This document shows, in pieces, positions 12,431 through 24,740 of a DNA stretch of 64,000 bases. Position 1 is the stretch's first letter. Every line of letters begins with the position of its first letter. The DNA is from Bombardia bombarda. Lineage: Eukaryota; Ascomycota; Sordariomycetes; Sordariales; Lasiosphaeriaceae. The DNA is taken from NCBI GenBank assembly GCA_030512295.1, contig JAULSR010000005.1, positions 2,604,001 through 2,668,000 of the forward strand. Direction: 5' to 3'. Both the position numbers and the translations under genes were made by a program. The notes below the pieces were generated by a model. It worked only from the letters and a program-made list of their open reading frames with translations, was not told where the DNA came from and did not search any database.

Positions 12431-12902
12431 GTCTCCTCTGTCTTTTATCTCTCCATCCTGCGCCTGCCACCCAACCTGGCACCTATCTACCTTGCTAGGT
12501 AGACATCCAGGTCGCACATGTACTGTACTCGTGTGAAATAATGACACCGCCGTCAAAAGCACCTGAAGCTCCTTGCTCAATTTTCTTGAACGCAAATCGC
12601 AAAAAGCAACAAACAAAGCAATTCAATGCAACAACCTTCTCCCTATTTTCTCTCCACTATTCGCCTGTTTGTATGATGCTGCTCTCTGTCATCCTTCATA
12701 AATATTTCATCTCCCTTGTTCCAGCCCTCCCGCCTAGCTTTTGTTCATCAACCACTCAATCCCTTCCATGAGCCATGTTCATCCATTCACCCCGCTCCAA
12801 GATGATAAATAGGTAAGCTAGTAGGTAGGTACCTTAGTGTATACATACATAAAACACCAAAACAAGAACCCCAGATTCAATGTTCCGGTCAAAGTCGATC
12901 AG

Positions 12903-15900
12903 TCAGATTGGCATAGTCGCAATGCCACTCGAACCAGCAGACTTCTTCGCGGCGCCAAATCCCCGAGATGAAGTCGACTTGCCTCCCCGTGTGGCGCCAC
13001 TGGTGCTCCCAGCCACGCTTCCGGCCCTCCGGGAACCGCCCGAGGATGACTTTCGCTTTGTGACACCTCCCGACGAAGCTGCCCCTCGACCATGTGATGA
13101 TGATCCTCCAGCACCACCACGACTGCCGCTAGCCTTCTTCCATGATTTCTTACCTCCTCCCCCTTTCCAGCCCGAGCCGGAAGAAGACCGGTGACTTCCA
13201 CTGGCCGTCGTTGAGCTTTGCTTGTTGGCCGATTGAGAATTCAGCATCTGAAACCGCTCATGCCACGCCCTGGCCGCGCTGGAGTCTTTCTCGCTCATAT
13301 TATTAAATCCGCCGCGGACGGGGCCACTGCCACTGCCACTGGCATTACCACTGGCATTACCACTGCCACCACCACCAAAGAATCTTGAAGATTCAAGGAC
13401 CTCCTCCTCATCCTCTTCTTCATCGTCACCACCGCTAAACTCTTCGTCTGAGCTGATAAGATTGACTACGTCGTGATTGCCCGAGACGGTGCGACTTGTC
13501 TGACTTGGCTGCGCATACATCATCTCCTTATACCGAGCATGAAACATTCTGAGTATGGGCAGAAACTTGGCACCATAGGCGTCGACCTTGTCTCTTTCAA
13601 TGTCCTGAATGCTGTACATCTGGGATAGATTGGTTGTCCAGCGTTTAGCCATCTCGCAGTATTGCTGCCGAGTAAACAGTGCTCTTCGGAGATTGTGCTT
13701 GGTGCGGAGCTGTTCCTCATATTCTTTTGCCTTTTCGACAAAAGCCGAAATAACTTCCTGATGAACCTCGTCAAGACTGGCTTCGTTGAGCTGGCTTTGT
13801 TGAGAGATTGAAGGGCGGAGCTCTTGCAGCGTCCGCTGTCGCTGAGCTGGTGGACGGCGTTGAGCCGGCATTGGCTCGAAAGCGTCTTCCTCTATATCGG
13901 AAACTGTAAAATCATCCTTCTCGTACCCGTTTGCGTGCATTTTGCCGCTAGGTTCCTCATCACTAACTTCATTGCTCCCACACACGCCCGGCGGCACGCC
14001 CGGTCTTGACTTGACCTTCTTAGGTGCTGCACGGATAGGCGAAGAAATGTTTGTCGAGGGTGGTGGTCTCCGTGCTTGTGAAGGGGCGAGAGTATTGGAT
14101 GGTCCTATATCGTCGAGGGGAGTGGCACGACCCCTCTTATTAGGTCGAGCCGGGCCTCCGCCCCTCTGAACTGCCATCTTCAACTTCTGGTTCCCTCCAA
14201 GGTATAGTTGGGCTTTGCGGCCGAGCTGGTACTATGGCGTCAGATTTGTGTAGTAATGCATAGGGTAAGTTGGGAAGCACTTACAGCATAATAGGTGATG
14301 GCGATGTTGACCTTTTTGTTCACCTTGTTGTCCTCGTCTAGCGCTCCTTCGGCGCTGAGCGCGATTATGATTCGTTGAATTTCATGCGACTTCACGCCCT
14401 TGGCAATACCGAAGTGCCTGATATGCTCAAACTCTTTCGCCTTCTTACCTGTCAAGATGTCGACCAATCTGCCTAATGTGAGGGAGCCTTCCGACCGAAC
14501 AATTTCAAGTAGGGCCACCGCATAATCGGTAAAGTCCTCCATCTCGACTGTTCCATTGACCCTCCCAGTTTGGCAGTTGTCACAAGCACCTTTGCAGAGA
14601 GAAGGGTCAAATGATTCGCCGAAGTATCGCAGAATCTCGACCCGGCGACAGGCGTGCCGATTTTCACAGAATGAAACGACGCGGTTGAGCATGTCGGTCT
14701 GCCTCTCTATTTGTTGCTGATCACCATCGCCGTCGCTAATCATTCTCCTGAGAACCTGGATATCCCCATAGGCAAAGTAAAGATAGCAGTCGGAAGGTTT
14801 GCCATCTCGGCCAGCACGTCCGGTTTCCTGGTAATAGCCCTCGAGGCTCTTCGGAATGTGTTGATGAATGACGAAGCGCACATCCGGCTTGTCGATACCC
14901 ATACCAAAGGCAATTGTGGCTACCACAACCTTTATTTTGCCTGCTTGCCAATCCTTCTGGATCTGATTCTTCTGCTGCGATGGGATTGAGGCGTGATAGT
15001 GGTGGGCTTGGATGCCGTGCTTCGAACGAAGCTTTGCCGCGATGGACTCGGCCGAGTTTCGGGACAGAGTATAAATAATGCCAGTCATACCTGGGTACTT
15101 GTCATTGATCAAATCGGCCATGCGGGCAACAATGTTGGACTCCTTCATTCTGACTTCGTAGTAGAGATTTGGCCTGTTAAAACTCTGCGAAAATACCTCG
15201 CAGTCGTCCATGTTCAGGTTATGCTTGACGTCAAGAATGACATTCTCCGTGGCCGTGGCCGTCAGAGCCATGACAGGAATACCCGGAAACTTGCGTCGAA
15301 CCTCGCCAAGAGCTTTGTAGTCTGGCCGGAAATCATGACCCCATTGGCTTACGCAGTGAGCCTCATCGATTACAATGCGAGCGAGCTTCTTCTTTTGATA
15401 CAACTTGGTCATGCCAGAGACGAAAGCCTGACTCTTGTTAACCATCTCAGGGGTCACATAGAGCAGCTGAAGGGTGTGTTCGGGGTTATCGTGGTCAAAC
15501 ACCTCGAGAGCGTGACGTCGTAAATCTGGCGCCATCTCTCCGTTAAAGGACTCAGCCTGAATATTCAACGCCTTCATGTGCTCAACCTGGTCTTGCATAA
15601 GACTGAGAAGAGGTGAAATAACGATGGTAATTCCTCGTGTTTTTCCCGTGTTGATCATGGCAGGAAGCTGATAGCAAAGCGACTTCCCGCCTCCCGTTGG
15701 CATCAGAACAAATGCATCGTTTCCTTTTAAGGTAGCGTTTATAGCTTCCAGTTGATTGTGCCGAAAGCCTGACATCCTGAAGCGATCTTTCAGAGCTCGG
15801 CGAACATCCGCAGACCATGGAAACTTCATCAAGTCGGGAGGTATGGAAGCTCTGGGCTGTGAGGAGGGAGCCCTCTTTGCTGCAGGTCTTGGCTTTACGG

Positions 15901-18520
15901 GAGGGGCGGTATTCCCAGACGCTTCTGATAAGACGGATCGCGTTCGATGTCTATCAGACACGGGAACCGATAAAGATCGTTGCCGCTCAAAGTCTTCTGC
16001 AGCCGCTATCATTTCCGCCTCATCGCTATATTCGTTAAAATAGTCCCGAGACTGTATTTCGACAGCCCTGACCGGGCTCTGCCTTTGAGTAGCCACCATT
16101 GAAGTAGATGCTGTAAGGATAGGAGTCTCTAAGTCGGAGAATGCATCATCATCGTCAAAAAGACTGTCATCATCAATGTCCATGAATGATACGTCCGCCG
16201 CATTATCGACACGACCACGATCCTGTCTTGGCGGCTCTGGCGGCTCACACTCTGGTGGGAAGGGCAGCGAGGGAGGGGGCATGAGCTTTCGTGTTTGGGA
16301 TAGTCGAGATTGTTGCTGATCGGCTTGCGGTCTTTGCGTTTGTGGAATGAATTGGGAGATGGACTCTGAAGTCAATTTGCTTTGCTGAGATAGGGACGAA
16401 ATGGCTGTGCGGGTCGGCTGTGTCGCAAAAAGAACTGGAGTCGGAGAGTCCGGGAGTGCCATGGAATGATTATGGTCCATAAGGAAGTCCAGGTCTTCGA
16501 TGCCAGCTGTAATGAGACAGGCTATCACCAACTGCTCCTGGGCCTGAACCTCCTTAGATAGGCTATCAAGCCGGATCTCATCCTCTGGGATTTCGCGATT
16601 CTGACCGTATGCCTCGATCAGCTTAGCGAGAATTGACTCTCTTTGTCCGCTCAAGTGTTTGTAAGTATTAAGCTCATCCAAAATCCGCTGTAATGCTGCC
16701 TGTTGGTGAAGCAGAGGGTATCGTCGACTTCTGATTCTATCACGCTCCTCCCTCGGGGCTGAATCCCGAAGACATATCACGAATTCATCCTGGTTTTCCT
16801 GCAATTTTGCATCGATTGAGCGCATTTGCCCCTCCAGGACAGACGGCTTCTCGAGCAATAGTTTTAAAAGATTCTTGTTCCGCTCAATGTCAGAGTTCTG
16901 TGAAGTTTCCTTCTCCGGGGTCCCGTTAAAATTCTGGTTTTGGTTTGTCAAGTCGGCTGGATCTGCTGTATCCTCTATAGCCTCGGAATGTTCTTCTTGC
17001 TCTGCATCCCCTGCATCTTCTGCGTCTTCTAGAGAACTCTGGCTCGATCCCCATATTATTTTGGATGTGGGGGTTTTCGGTGGTGCTTTGGAGGGTGTCT
17101 CCATAACAAAGGCCCCGTCGTCGAGATCCATTGGTTTGGTGTTGGTCTTATAGCCGTCACTTGTGTCCGAGCCTAGCCCAGGTGCCGCCAAAGACGCGCA
17201 TGTCGACGGCGTCGAGAACTCATCCTCAGAATCCAGGACAACATCGGCTTTCCTAGCTCTCTTGGGTCTCGTACCGAGCTCGTGTAGGTTGCTTAATTCG
17301 TCTTCGGAGGCATTCTCTATACGGTCGGGCGATGCAATAGACTTTCTTTTGCGGCTAGATAATTCAAGACTGGACTCCGGACTTTCGCGTTTCGGTGTTT
17401 GCATACAGCGATGGCGAGGGGTGCTTTTGACTGCATCAGTATTCTCTGCTGCTTCAACCACGGCTACCGGCACCCTGCTTTTGTCGCGGAAGTTCTGTGT
17501 ACTGCTGATCGTCTCAGCCGTGATGCGCTCTCCTCTAGCAACGCTTGCTGCTGCAGTAGCCTCTCGGCGATAACCTAACCTTCTGCTGCTATTCTGAGAA
17601 GACGTAGGTGGCTGCGTGGAAGCCGACCTGGGCAGGGTGCGCTTGTCAACACCGATAAGGTCTCCTATATCCAGGAAGGACTCCTCGTCGTCACCCTCTA
17701 TCGTCTTGCTTCGCTTTCCTTGTGGCGGCGGCTGTCGAGCATAATCATCACGCCATAGCCTTTTATCATCACCGAACCCAACGACAGAACTGGAGCCGTC
17801 ATTATCCTCGGTCAGATCCACCGCATCCGAGAAGGGATCGTCTGCACCAACTGGTGTGAGTTTGGGTGAATAAGTCCTTCGAGATTGAACAACGGCAGGG
17901 GTGGGTGGTTTGTTTCTTGATCGAGGGGCAGCCGAGGGAGAATCGCGGGCAAGAGAAGCCGAGTAAGCGCGCTGCAAAGGGCCAATATCGGTCGTCGAGG
18001 CTGGGGTCAGGAGCTGCTGCTGCTGCTTCTCCAGCGGCTTAGTAATCATAGATGGTCGCTTAGAGCCGCTGTTGCTGTTAGACGATGCCCTCGCCATGAC
18101 CTGATCGGTCGCGACTACCTCGGTGGCGTCCTTCTTCTGTTGGCGTTCGGAAAATTGGGCATCATTCGTGACGGATGGTTTCGGCAGTGTAGAGCGGTGT
18201 CGTTGGACGGCAGGGTGTTGGGGATTTGATTGGGTTGAGGGCGAATTGTCGAGGGAGTCGTGGGCAATGGCGGCGACAGCAACAGGAGGGAAAGGCGGTC
18301 CGACAGGGGGCACCAGAAGAGTTTTGTTGCGCTCTAGCCACTGGAGGTTCACGTCCAAATTGTTGCGAGTCATATGGTCTTGCTGGACCCGACGTTCCAG
18401 CCTGTCCCCTCGTGCATCTGCGTCGTGGGCATTCAATTGACTTCTCGAAAAGATGTTTGGTAGCAGCGACGAAATGGCCCAGGAGCGTGTTTGGTGCGGC
18501 GACGGTGGGGAAGAGTCCAT
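12903..18520 (-). CDS. qde-3: RecQ-family DNA helicase, QDE-3/Sgs1/BLM type
   Basis: Two exons, 18520-14285 and 14231-12903, joined across a 53-nt intron (donor GTAAGTGC, acceptor GCCATAG) in phase 0, give 1,854 residues; Neurospora QDE-3 is of similar size. The enzyme is an ATP-dependent 3'-5' helicase for recombination intermediates and stalled forks; in Neurospora it also acts in quelling. The first 880 residues are disordered and acidic. The core has Walker A MPTGGGKS (about residue 940), DEAH in VIDEAHCVSQWGHDFRPDY (about 1052), MALTATAT, and motif VI QETGRAGRDG (about 1232). The RQC zinc cysteines are CRRVEIL and CKGACDNC (about 1293-1314). A divergent HRDC-like helical segment SLDEVHQEVISAF ... 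FLPILRMFHARY lies at about 1563-1645. The C-terminus is Gly/Ser/Lys-rich. The small exon completes the winged-helix segment (ITYYA joined to YQLGRKAQLYL). The ATG at 18520 is the first in frame. Confidence 0.93.
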
Positions 18521-19330
18521 TATTAGCGATACGCGTCGTAGAATTGACGCGGCGTCAGGTGGTGTCGATGGCCAAAGCGCCCTGTGACCTGCAGGGCAGT
18601 GGGCACAGGCGCCGAACAGGCGAAACTAGACCTAGACTAGTCCAAGGCACAAGGCACAGGCTTCAAAGGCAATCCCTGACCACCTAGCTGCCCCTCAATA
18701 ATTGGTCGCCCTGTGGATGAGTAGACCTAATGAAACCTTCAACAACGTGGACAAACGCTAAGTTCGCCCTCCGTGGTTTGTTAAAGAGGAAGAAGATGAA
18801 GAGGATTCTAGGTCTGTTGAGAGTACCGAGGATGCTTTTCTGAGTCCAGGAATGAGGTGCGCATACGGCATGACGATGTTTTTGGTCGTAGGTCGATGTT
18901 TGTTAACAGCAAAACCGTGAAGTTTATTTCTGGCTCGTCCTCGTGGACCCCGCCAGCTGTGGTCTTGACGAATAATTTAGGCGGCAGCTTGTGGCCTTTG
19001 TGCAGGTCCACTTCAGGAAATGCGCGAGGTTCAGAGTTCAGACGAACCCAAACTTCACAGCGGCCCGTTCGAACATGAACCAATGGATGCCCGACTAAAG
19101 TGTTGGATTTTTGTTATATTGCTCTGTTCATGTTTGACAGAAGCGTTGGCCAAGTTAAGGGAAGGTAATCACGAAGCAAACACGACTGACTGCACGCTCA
19201 AGAGCTCAACATCGGAAGAAAAAAAAAAAAGCCAAGCTCCCTCACGCAACCCCAATTCCCATTCTCATCATAACTACAGTATCATCATCATCATTATCAT
19301 GCGCGTCTTATCCCGACAGGTATATTCTCA
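18521..19330. other. Intergenic, upstream of the RecQ gene
   Basis: This is the RecQ promoter side and the 3' flank of the next minus-strand gene. No gene seen. An ATC/ATT triplet stretch lies at about 19279-19300. Confidence 0.5.
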
Positions 19331-20249
19331 TCAAACCTGAGTCCCAGAACATTCGGCCTTTTCCGTCCCCTTCTCCTGCTCGGCACCGTTGAAGAAGAAC
19401 ATCAACGTCACAAGCAGCTTCCCGGCCCTGAGATGGCAATGGCGGCGGGCGAGCCCAGCGTCTTGTATATATAAGCCCCAGCCAGGGAGCCCAGGACAAG
19501 CGAGCCCAGGAAGGCAACGCGGCGCGTGCGCGGCCTGTTGTTGAGGACCAACAAGTTGGGATCGATGACAAGATCGACCCAGGCAGCGGTCGCCATGGCC
19601 GTGCTAATCTCGGTCATCCGAAGTGATCGTGACTGGACGACCTGGCTGCCTGACGCAAACGCGAGGAGTGCAATTGCCAGAAGGGTGTATGCGCCTTGTA
19701 GATGAACACCTCGGGTATACTGGAGAGCGGCGGTGCCGAAGACGAGGCACGTCTGGACCAGGTTGCAAGAGATCAGCCACAAACGTCGTCGCGGGCCAAC
19801 GAGGTGGCCCAGCTGTCCCGTTAACCAGGCCGCGGCGAGGAACATTCCCAGGGCCAGTCCGATGTTGATGGTGACAAACATCTCGCCGTTCATCTCGGGC
19901 ATGGCAATGGCTAGCATCAGGAAGACAGTGTTGCCCGTCTGGTTCGACGCGAAACAGTGAAAGTCGGGAAATGATACGGCATCTTTTTCGCACCATCACG
20001 GTCAGCCTTGAATTGTTATCAGATCTCTTTGATCTGATCAAATCCGATGTGGATATGGAAGAACTAACCCTGAAGGCCGGTACAGAAGGTAAGGATGATC
20101 AGTTCAAACTCTGCAAAGAGAGAAGGCCTGACTTGGGCATTGAGGTATTGCCAAGCCTTGGTGGCAGGAGAACAAGGCGGCTTGGGCGGTGGTCGTGTAT
20201 CAACGCTCTGGTCTTGGCTTGCGGTCTTGATTTGCTCCGGAGGCTGCAT
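19331..20249 (-). CDS. DUF1275 (YoaK-type) membrane protein, late frame break
   Basis: Exon 1 runs from the ATG at 20249 to 20069 and ends in LTFCTGLQ. A 86-nt intron (GTTAGTTC ... CGAAAAAG) leads to exon 2 at 19982, which gives the DUF1275 hallmark DAVSFPDFHCFASNQTGNTVF. The family is a six-helix membrane protein of unproven transport function. Helices visible are LILTFCTG, VFLMLAIAM, GLALGMFLAAAWL, LLAIALLAFASG, FLGSLVLGSLAGAYI and, only after a frame correction, LLVTLMFFFNG. As read, the frame stops at 19408 (251 residues) just before the last helix. Adding one G near 19425-19430, in a GGG run, restores the last helix and a charged tail ending at TGA 19331-19333, for 277 residues. The corrected tail fits the family well, so I take the full span as the gene. 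The frame break may be a base-call error or a real mutation. Confidence 0.78.
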
Positions 20250-21378
20250 CGTGAGGTCGAGAATTCTAGAATTCTAATGCTGGAAACAGGAGGAAAGATG
20301 ATGAGAGGCGATTCTGCAGCCCAACTTGTCGATCGAAGTTTCCTTGTGACGGGCAGGTGCGAATGGATGATGCTCTGTTACGAATACAGGTGCCAGTGGC
20401 TGTCGTGCAGTTTCCTCTTCGTCCCCGACTCAACCAACTGAAGGGATCATGGCACGACGGTTGGGCTACCATTCCTTATAGGTTTCCGGTTCAATACACC
20501 GCTCATCATCCAACCGAACAAGTCTTCATTTCTTGGTTGGAATCGTCTAGTTTCTTGGTGGCAACCTTGGCGTCTAAGCGCGTACCTGGGTCACGATGGC
20601 TCCACCACCGACATCCGCCAGCCCGTCTGCACCAAGAGCAGAGTCCCAGATCAGTATGGGACGGTATCCGGAAATTGCTATCGAGGGCAGCTGATAACAG
20701 ACTGCCATCCGGCATCTCTTTTCTGGCGAGTGCATCTACAGGATGTAAGGGCCTAGAGCAGGTTAGAGAAATAGGATGGGTCGGATGCCGGGCTTTTACG
20801 TCGAGTTGATGGGGGCTATTGATGCTCCATCATGACGACATCATTGGAGAGAGACGGCACCAAAGCTCGGGGGGCCGGCCGGCGCCATCGGTAAGAGCGG
20901 GGCAATATAGGACCCGTCAACGGCAGTCGGCCATCAGGTCTTGGCTCTGCCGAGCCAGGGGTAGATGCAATAACATCCCGTATTTGGCAATAAGCAGCTT
21001 TAATGGTGCGAGGCGGTAAGTGGTAGGATCTTCTCTGCGCCAACTATGTATCGGGATTGGGCTCGAATAATTAGATATGAAGTCGTCGTTTCACAAGATG
21101 TGTTTGCCAGGCGGCATCGGATGAAGTCCTCATTGGTTTGGTGGGCCGTCCCGACTGCCGCCGACTGCCGACTGCCGAAGCGGGGCGGTGGATGGGATGG
21201 GATGGGACAAGCCGCGAACCAGCTCTCGGGAATTTCCGGCATTCGTACCATGGAACTTCTCGAACACAAATAAGATACACCAGTCCTCAGGTAGGAATCT
21301 TCTATTTGCAACATGATTGCTTTGACACACACAATGACGTCCAGTTATTCACGCGTTCTGGGTGTATACTGACCTTCC

Positions 21379-21405
21379 AAAAAAAAAAAAAAAAAAAAAA
21401 AAAAA
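21379..21405. repeat. Poly(A) run of 27
   Basis: An uninterrupted A run flanked by CTTCC and GGAGTCG. It is not preceded by anything recognisable as a retroposed gene, so it reads as a simple homopolymer. Confidence 0.9.
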
Positions 21406-22812
21406 GGAGTCGCAAACAGAGGTCTGGGTGAGACAAGAGGCGGATTGCAGCAGCTGAGAGTGAGGCGACTGGTTTGTGCATTCCCGTCTCCATGCTGTTT
21501 CACGCGATTTTAACATTTCCGGCACACGGGAAGCGATAAGTGATTCTCAAGGAAGTCACCCCCACTTGTCCCGCTGCCATGGGTGTGGGGGAGACAGTGC
21601 AGTCACTCCAGCCCAGCCCAGCCCAGGGCTTGCCAAGTCTTAGAACTACCTAGTGTCTCAACTCTCAAGATTTCAACCTCAAAACCTCAACTTCAAAAGT
21701 TTAAGCATAATCTCTGCTGGTGTATCCCGGGTACTTGATGTTTTCATTTGTCCTGCCCCTTCTCGTTTCCTCTCATACATTCAGCCAAAATGCCCTCAAT
21801 TGCGTACCCCCTCGTTCTTTCTCCACGCACGATTGAAAGCTGTCAGCGATAGGATGAGAGAGAGAAAGGGCATGGTTCCTTTCTTTCCCATGCTACATAA
21901 CTTAGGTGCCGATGAGGACATACCTAGAAGTATCAAAGATGCGCAGCCTGAGCCTGCTCATCGTCGATGCCACTTTCCTATCTGTATCCCTTCGTCTTTG
22001 GCTCTCCGCGGAGATCGACATCTGTCGTGTGCCATCACCTAGAAACCCACTGAGGTCGCATATCCTTATCTTGTGGGGCGCTGTGCCGCCGCTCGGTCGA
22101 GGCTGTCCGAGATAACAGCCACATCCATCTTACCTATGCAAGCCTCAGCTTACAGTCTGTTCTTGGCCAGGCGCCCAGCTCCCCGTTACCTTGTTGGATT
22201 TGTCTCACTTCAGTGATGCTTCTTCCTAGCTAGGCGCGTCTGGCAGTCTGCCAAAGCTGCCTGTATCTACCTATGATAAGGTTGCCCTGCTCCCAAAACC
22301 GCATCTCCATTGTTCCCGCCTCTCTGGTAGTCTAATCGAGACTGTCTTCAAGTATCCGTACAGTACCTGTATCATTACGTTGAACTGAGGCTGCCAGGAA
22401 CAGTGCTCATTGGCTGTTAGATACCCCTAACGGCTGGCCAAGGAGCAGAATATATTCATACAAGGTCTTTAGCTGTTGGTTTCCTTACTGTGGTATACAT
22501 TCCATGTCTTGTTTGCATTAGGAACACCAATAACCTACCATGGTCTGTACCAGTGTTAGGTCAGCGGCTGTTGACATACCTACGTCACACTGCTTCTCCG
22601 GGGGGAGGATATTCTCACGCCCCCAATTTCCTTCTTTTTTAATCTATTTGTCTTTTCACACTCTGTATATCAAGATCGCATTCCACTTCGGACCTGTATC
22701 TTAAAATTAGCAGTCTAGGCCGCGCCTCATATCTTGGTTTACCACCACCCAGTCCCGACAGTGTGGTGCCAGCCAAATCCGTTTCACACATTTCCGGGGG
22801 CCAGGGGCTAGG

Positions 22813-22840
22813 CGATAACCCGCGGATCTACAGCCCGCGG
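22813..22840. promoter_or_regulatory. CCGCGG pair and GATA site upstream of nitrate transporter
   Basis: Two palindromic CCGCGG hexamers lie at 22820-22825 and 22835-22840, nine bases apart, with CGATAA at 22813-22818 next to them. Zn2Cys6 factors bind CGG-containing sites; NIT4 of Neurospora prefers TCCGCGGA, to which the first site (CCCGCGGA) has a 7-of-8 match. The GATA core is what AreA/NIT2 factors bind. They sit about 240 bases upstream of the transporter ATG. Role in nitrate induction is inferred. Confidence 0.45.
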
Positions 22841-22929
22841 GAAGGGTGATGTCAATGGTATTCAAAATCCGGAGATGCTTCATTTACCGCAGTCCTCTCG
22901 CTAATCTCTTCTCTTAAAGATTGGCTTTG

Positions 22930-22937
22930 TATATAAG
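22930..22937 (+). promoter_or_regulatory. TATA-like element of the nitrate transporter
   Basis: TATATAAG lies 126 bases upstream of the ATG at 23063, a plausible distance for a fungal gene with a leader of roughly 100 bases. Confidence 0.4.
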
Positions 22938-23062
22938 ATTACAGGGGCACCACGATTAACTCCCAGCTCATCAGCACACATCGATTAAAGATTCATTCGG
23001 CACTTGACCCTGACAGTCTTGTAATCCACAACGACATACAGCCTATACAAAAGCCAGCAACC

Positions 23063-24740
23063 ATGGGCCTCAAGCTCTCGGACCTGTATGCCGCTCCGGA
23101 GGTCAACCCGGTCAACCGCAAGGCCCGCGCCATCCCCTTTCTGAACCCAATCAATCTTTACGGTCGTGTCTTCTTCTTCTCATGGTTTGGCTTCATGATT
23201 GCTTTCTGGGCGTGGTACGCGTACCCACCATTAGTAAGTCAAGCCAATAGAATCAGTGCTTAGTATCCTCCTTTCTGTTCTGATAGCTAACTATTAGTCT
23301 TTCAGCTCACCCATACCATCCGGGCCGATCTTCATCTTTCGTCCGTCGAGGTGGCCAACTCCAACATTGTTTCTTTATGCGCAACGTGAGTACTGTTCCA
23401 TCCCTCAACACGACACGACTTCCGCTAACATTGACCCAAGGCTTCTTGTCCGTGTCATCGCCGGGCCCCTATGTGATCAGTTTGGCCCTCGGAAAGTATT
23501 TGGCGGTCTCCTCCTGGTCGGCGCCATTCCCATTGGCCTCGCTCCCCTCGTCAAGACTGCCTCAGGTCTATATGCGAGCCGCTTCTTCATTGGCATCTTG
23601 GGCGGCTCCTTTGTGCCGTGCCAAGTATGGTCAACCGGTTTCTTTGACAAGAACGTCGTGGGCACCGCCAACGCCCTCACTGGTGGCTGGGGCAACGCCG
23701 GCGGTGGGCTCACCTATTTCGTTATGCCAGCAATCTACGACTCCTTCGTAGCCCGCGGTAACACTCCCGGTCAGGCATGGCGCCTCTCTTTTATCGTGCC
23801 TTTGATCATGGTCCTCTTCGCCGGCATCACTCTGCTCCTATTCTGCCCCGATACGCCCACCGGGAAATGGAGTGACCGACATCTGCAGGTCCAGGAGAAC
23901 CTCCACTCCCACGGCGTCGAGGCGGGCGTTGTCGTCGACGTCCCTGGCACTATCACAGACAAGCCAGCGGCAGCGCTGCCACAACCAGGCAGCAGTCTCC
24001 ACGATAGTAGCGAAGAGAACAAGAAGCGCCCCGTGGTGTTCGACCACGAGGCCCAGATGAGCAAGGACGAGATGATTCAGACCGCACGAGGCGAAGTAAT
24101 CCAGAAGCCCAGCCTCGCCGAGGCCATGCGTGTGGCCATGTCGCCCCAGACCAGCTTCCACATCCTCACCTACATGTGCTCCTTCGGCGGCGAGCTGGCC
24201 ATCAACTCCATCCTCGCATCTTACTACGCCAAGAACTTCCCCCGGCTCGGCCAGACCGACGCGGCCAACTGGGCCGCCATGTTTGGCTTCCTCAACTTCG
24301 TCACGCGGCCCCTCGGCGGCGTCATCAGCGACCTGCTCTACAAGTTCTGCGGCCGCAGTCTCTGGCTGAAGAAGGCCTGGATCGTGGCCTGTGGTGTCAT
24401 CACCGGTGTGCTCTTGATCATCATCGGCAGGCTCAATCCGCACGATGAATCCACCATGTTTGGGCTCATTGCTCTGATGGCGATATTTCTCGAGGCGGGC
24501 AACGGCGCCAACTTCTCGCTGCTGCCGCACGTGCATCCGTTTGCTAACGGCATTCTGTCTGGGCTCACGGGCGCGGGTGGCAATCTCGGGGGAGTCATAT
24601 TCGCTATCATCTTTCGTTTTATGGACGGCGGATCGAACTATGCAAAGGGGTTCTGGGTTATTGGAGTCATCCATGTGGCTGTTAGCTTGGTAGTCAGTTG
24701 GATCCCTCCTCTTCCTAAGGGGCAGGTTGGTGGTCACTGA
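23063..24740 (+). CDS. nrtA: Nitrate/nitrite transporter, NNP family of the MFS
   Basis: Three exons, 23063-23233, 23306-23385 and 23441-24740, join cleanly (PPL to LTHTIRADL; CAT to LLVRVIAGPLCD) into 516 residues. This is the high-affinity nitrate/proton symporter family of the plasma membrane (Aspergillus NrtA/CrnA, Neurospora NIT-10). The two NNP signatures are present: GGWGNAGGG near residue 165 and GAGGNLGG near residue 461, in transmembrane helices 5 and 11. The MFS motif GPLCDQFGPRKV follows helix 2. A long polar loop between helices 6 and 7, from about residue 260 to 345, is typical of the fungal members. The intron positions fit the first helices. No nitrate or nitrite reductase gene lies in the window, so this is not part of a visible nitrate cluster. 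The last residues after SWIPPLPKGQ are short and polar. Confidence 0.92.

Larger units (their letters stand above)
11046..12902. other. Intergenic between convergent genes, homopolymer-rich
   Basis: No gene seen. It contains a 21-base C run followed by T, an A/T-rich stretch near 11490-11515, several TAGGTAG motifs (12005-12050, 12815-12830) and a GCC-type triplet repeat at 12411-12430. Confidence 0.5.
20250..23062. other. Long intergenic region, divergent promoters
   Basis: It lies between the DUF1275 gene (minus) and the nitrate transporter (plus). I could not support any gene in it. It contains a 27-base A run at 21379-21405 and a distinct promoter-like zone from 22800 to 23062 described separately. 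Confidence 0.5.

Noticed and set aside
14993..15523. 176-codon plus-strand frame inside the RecQ gene
   Set aside because: Shadow of the helicase core on the other strand, which has all conserved motifs.
21379..21405. Poly(A) run as the tail of a retroposed gene
   Set aside because: No gene-like sequence or target-site duplication seen beside it.
23838..24737. 299-codon minus-strand frame opposite the nitrate transporter
   Set aside because: An antisense shadow of a C-rich codon gene; Glu/Val/Ala-rich with no domain.
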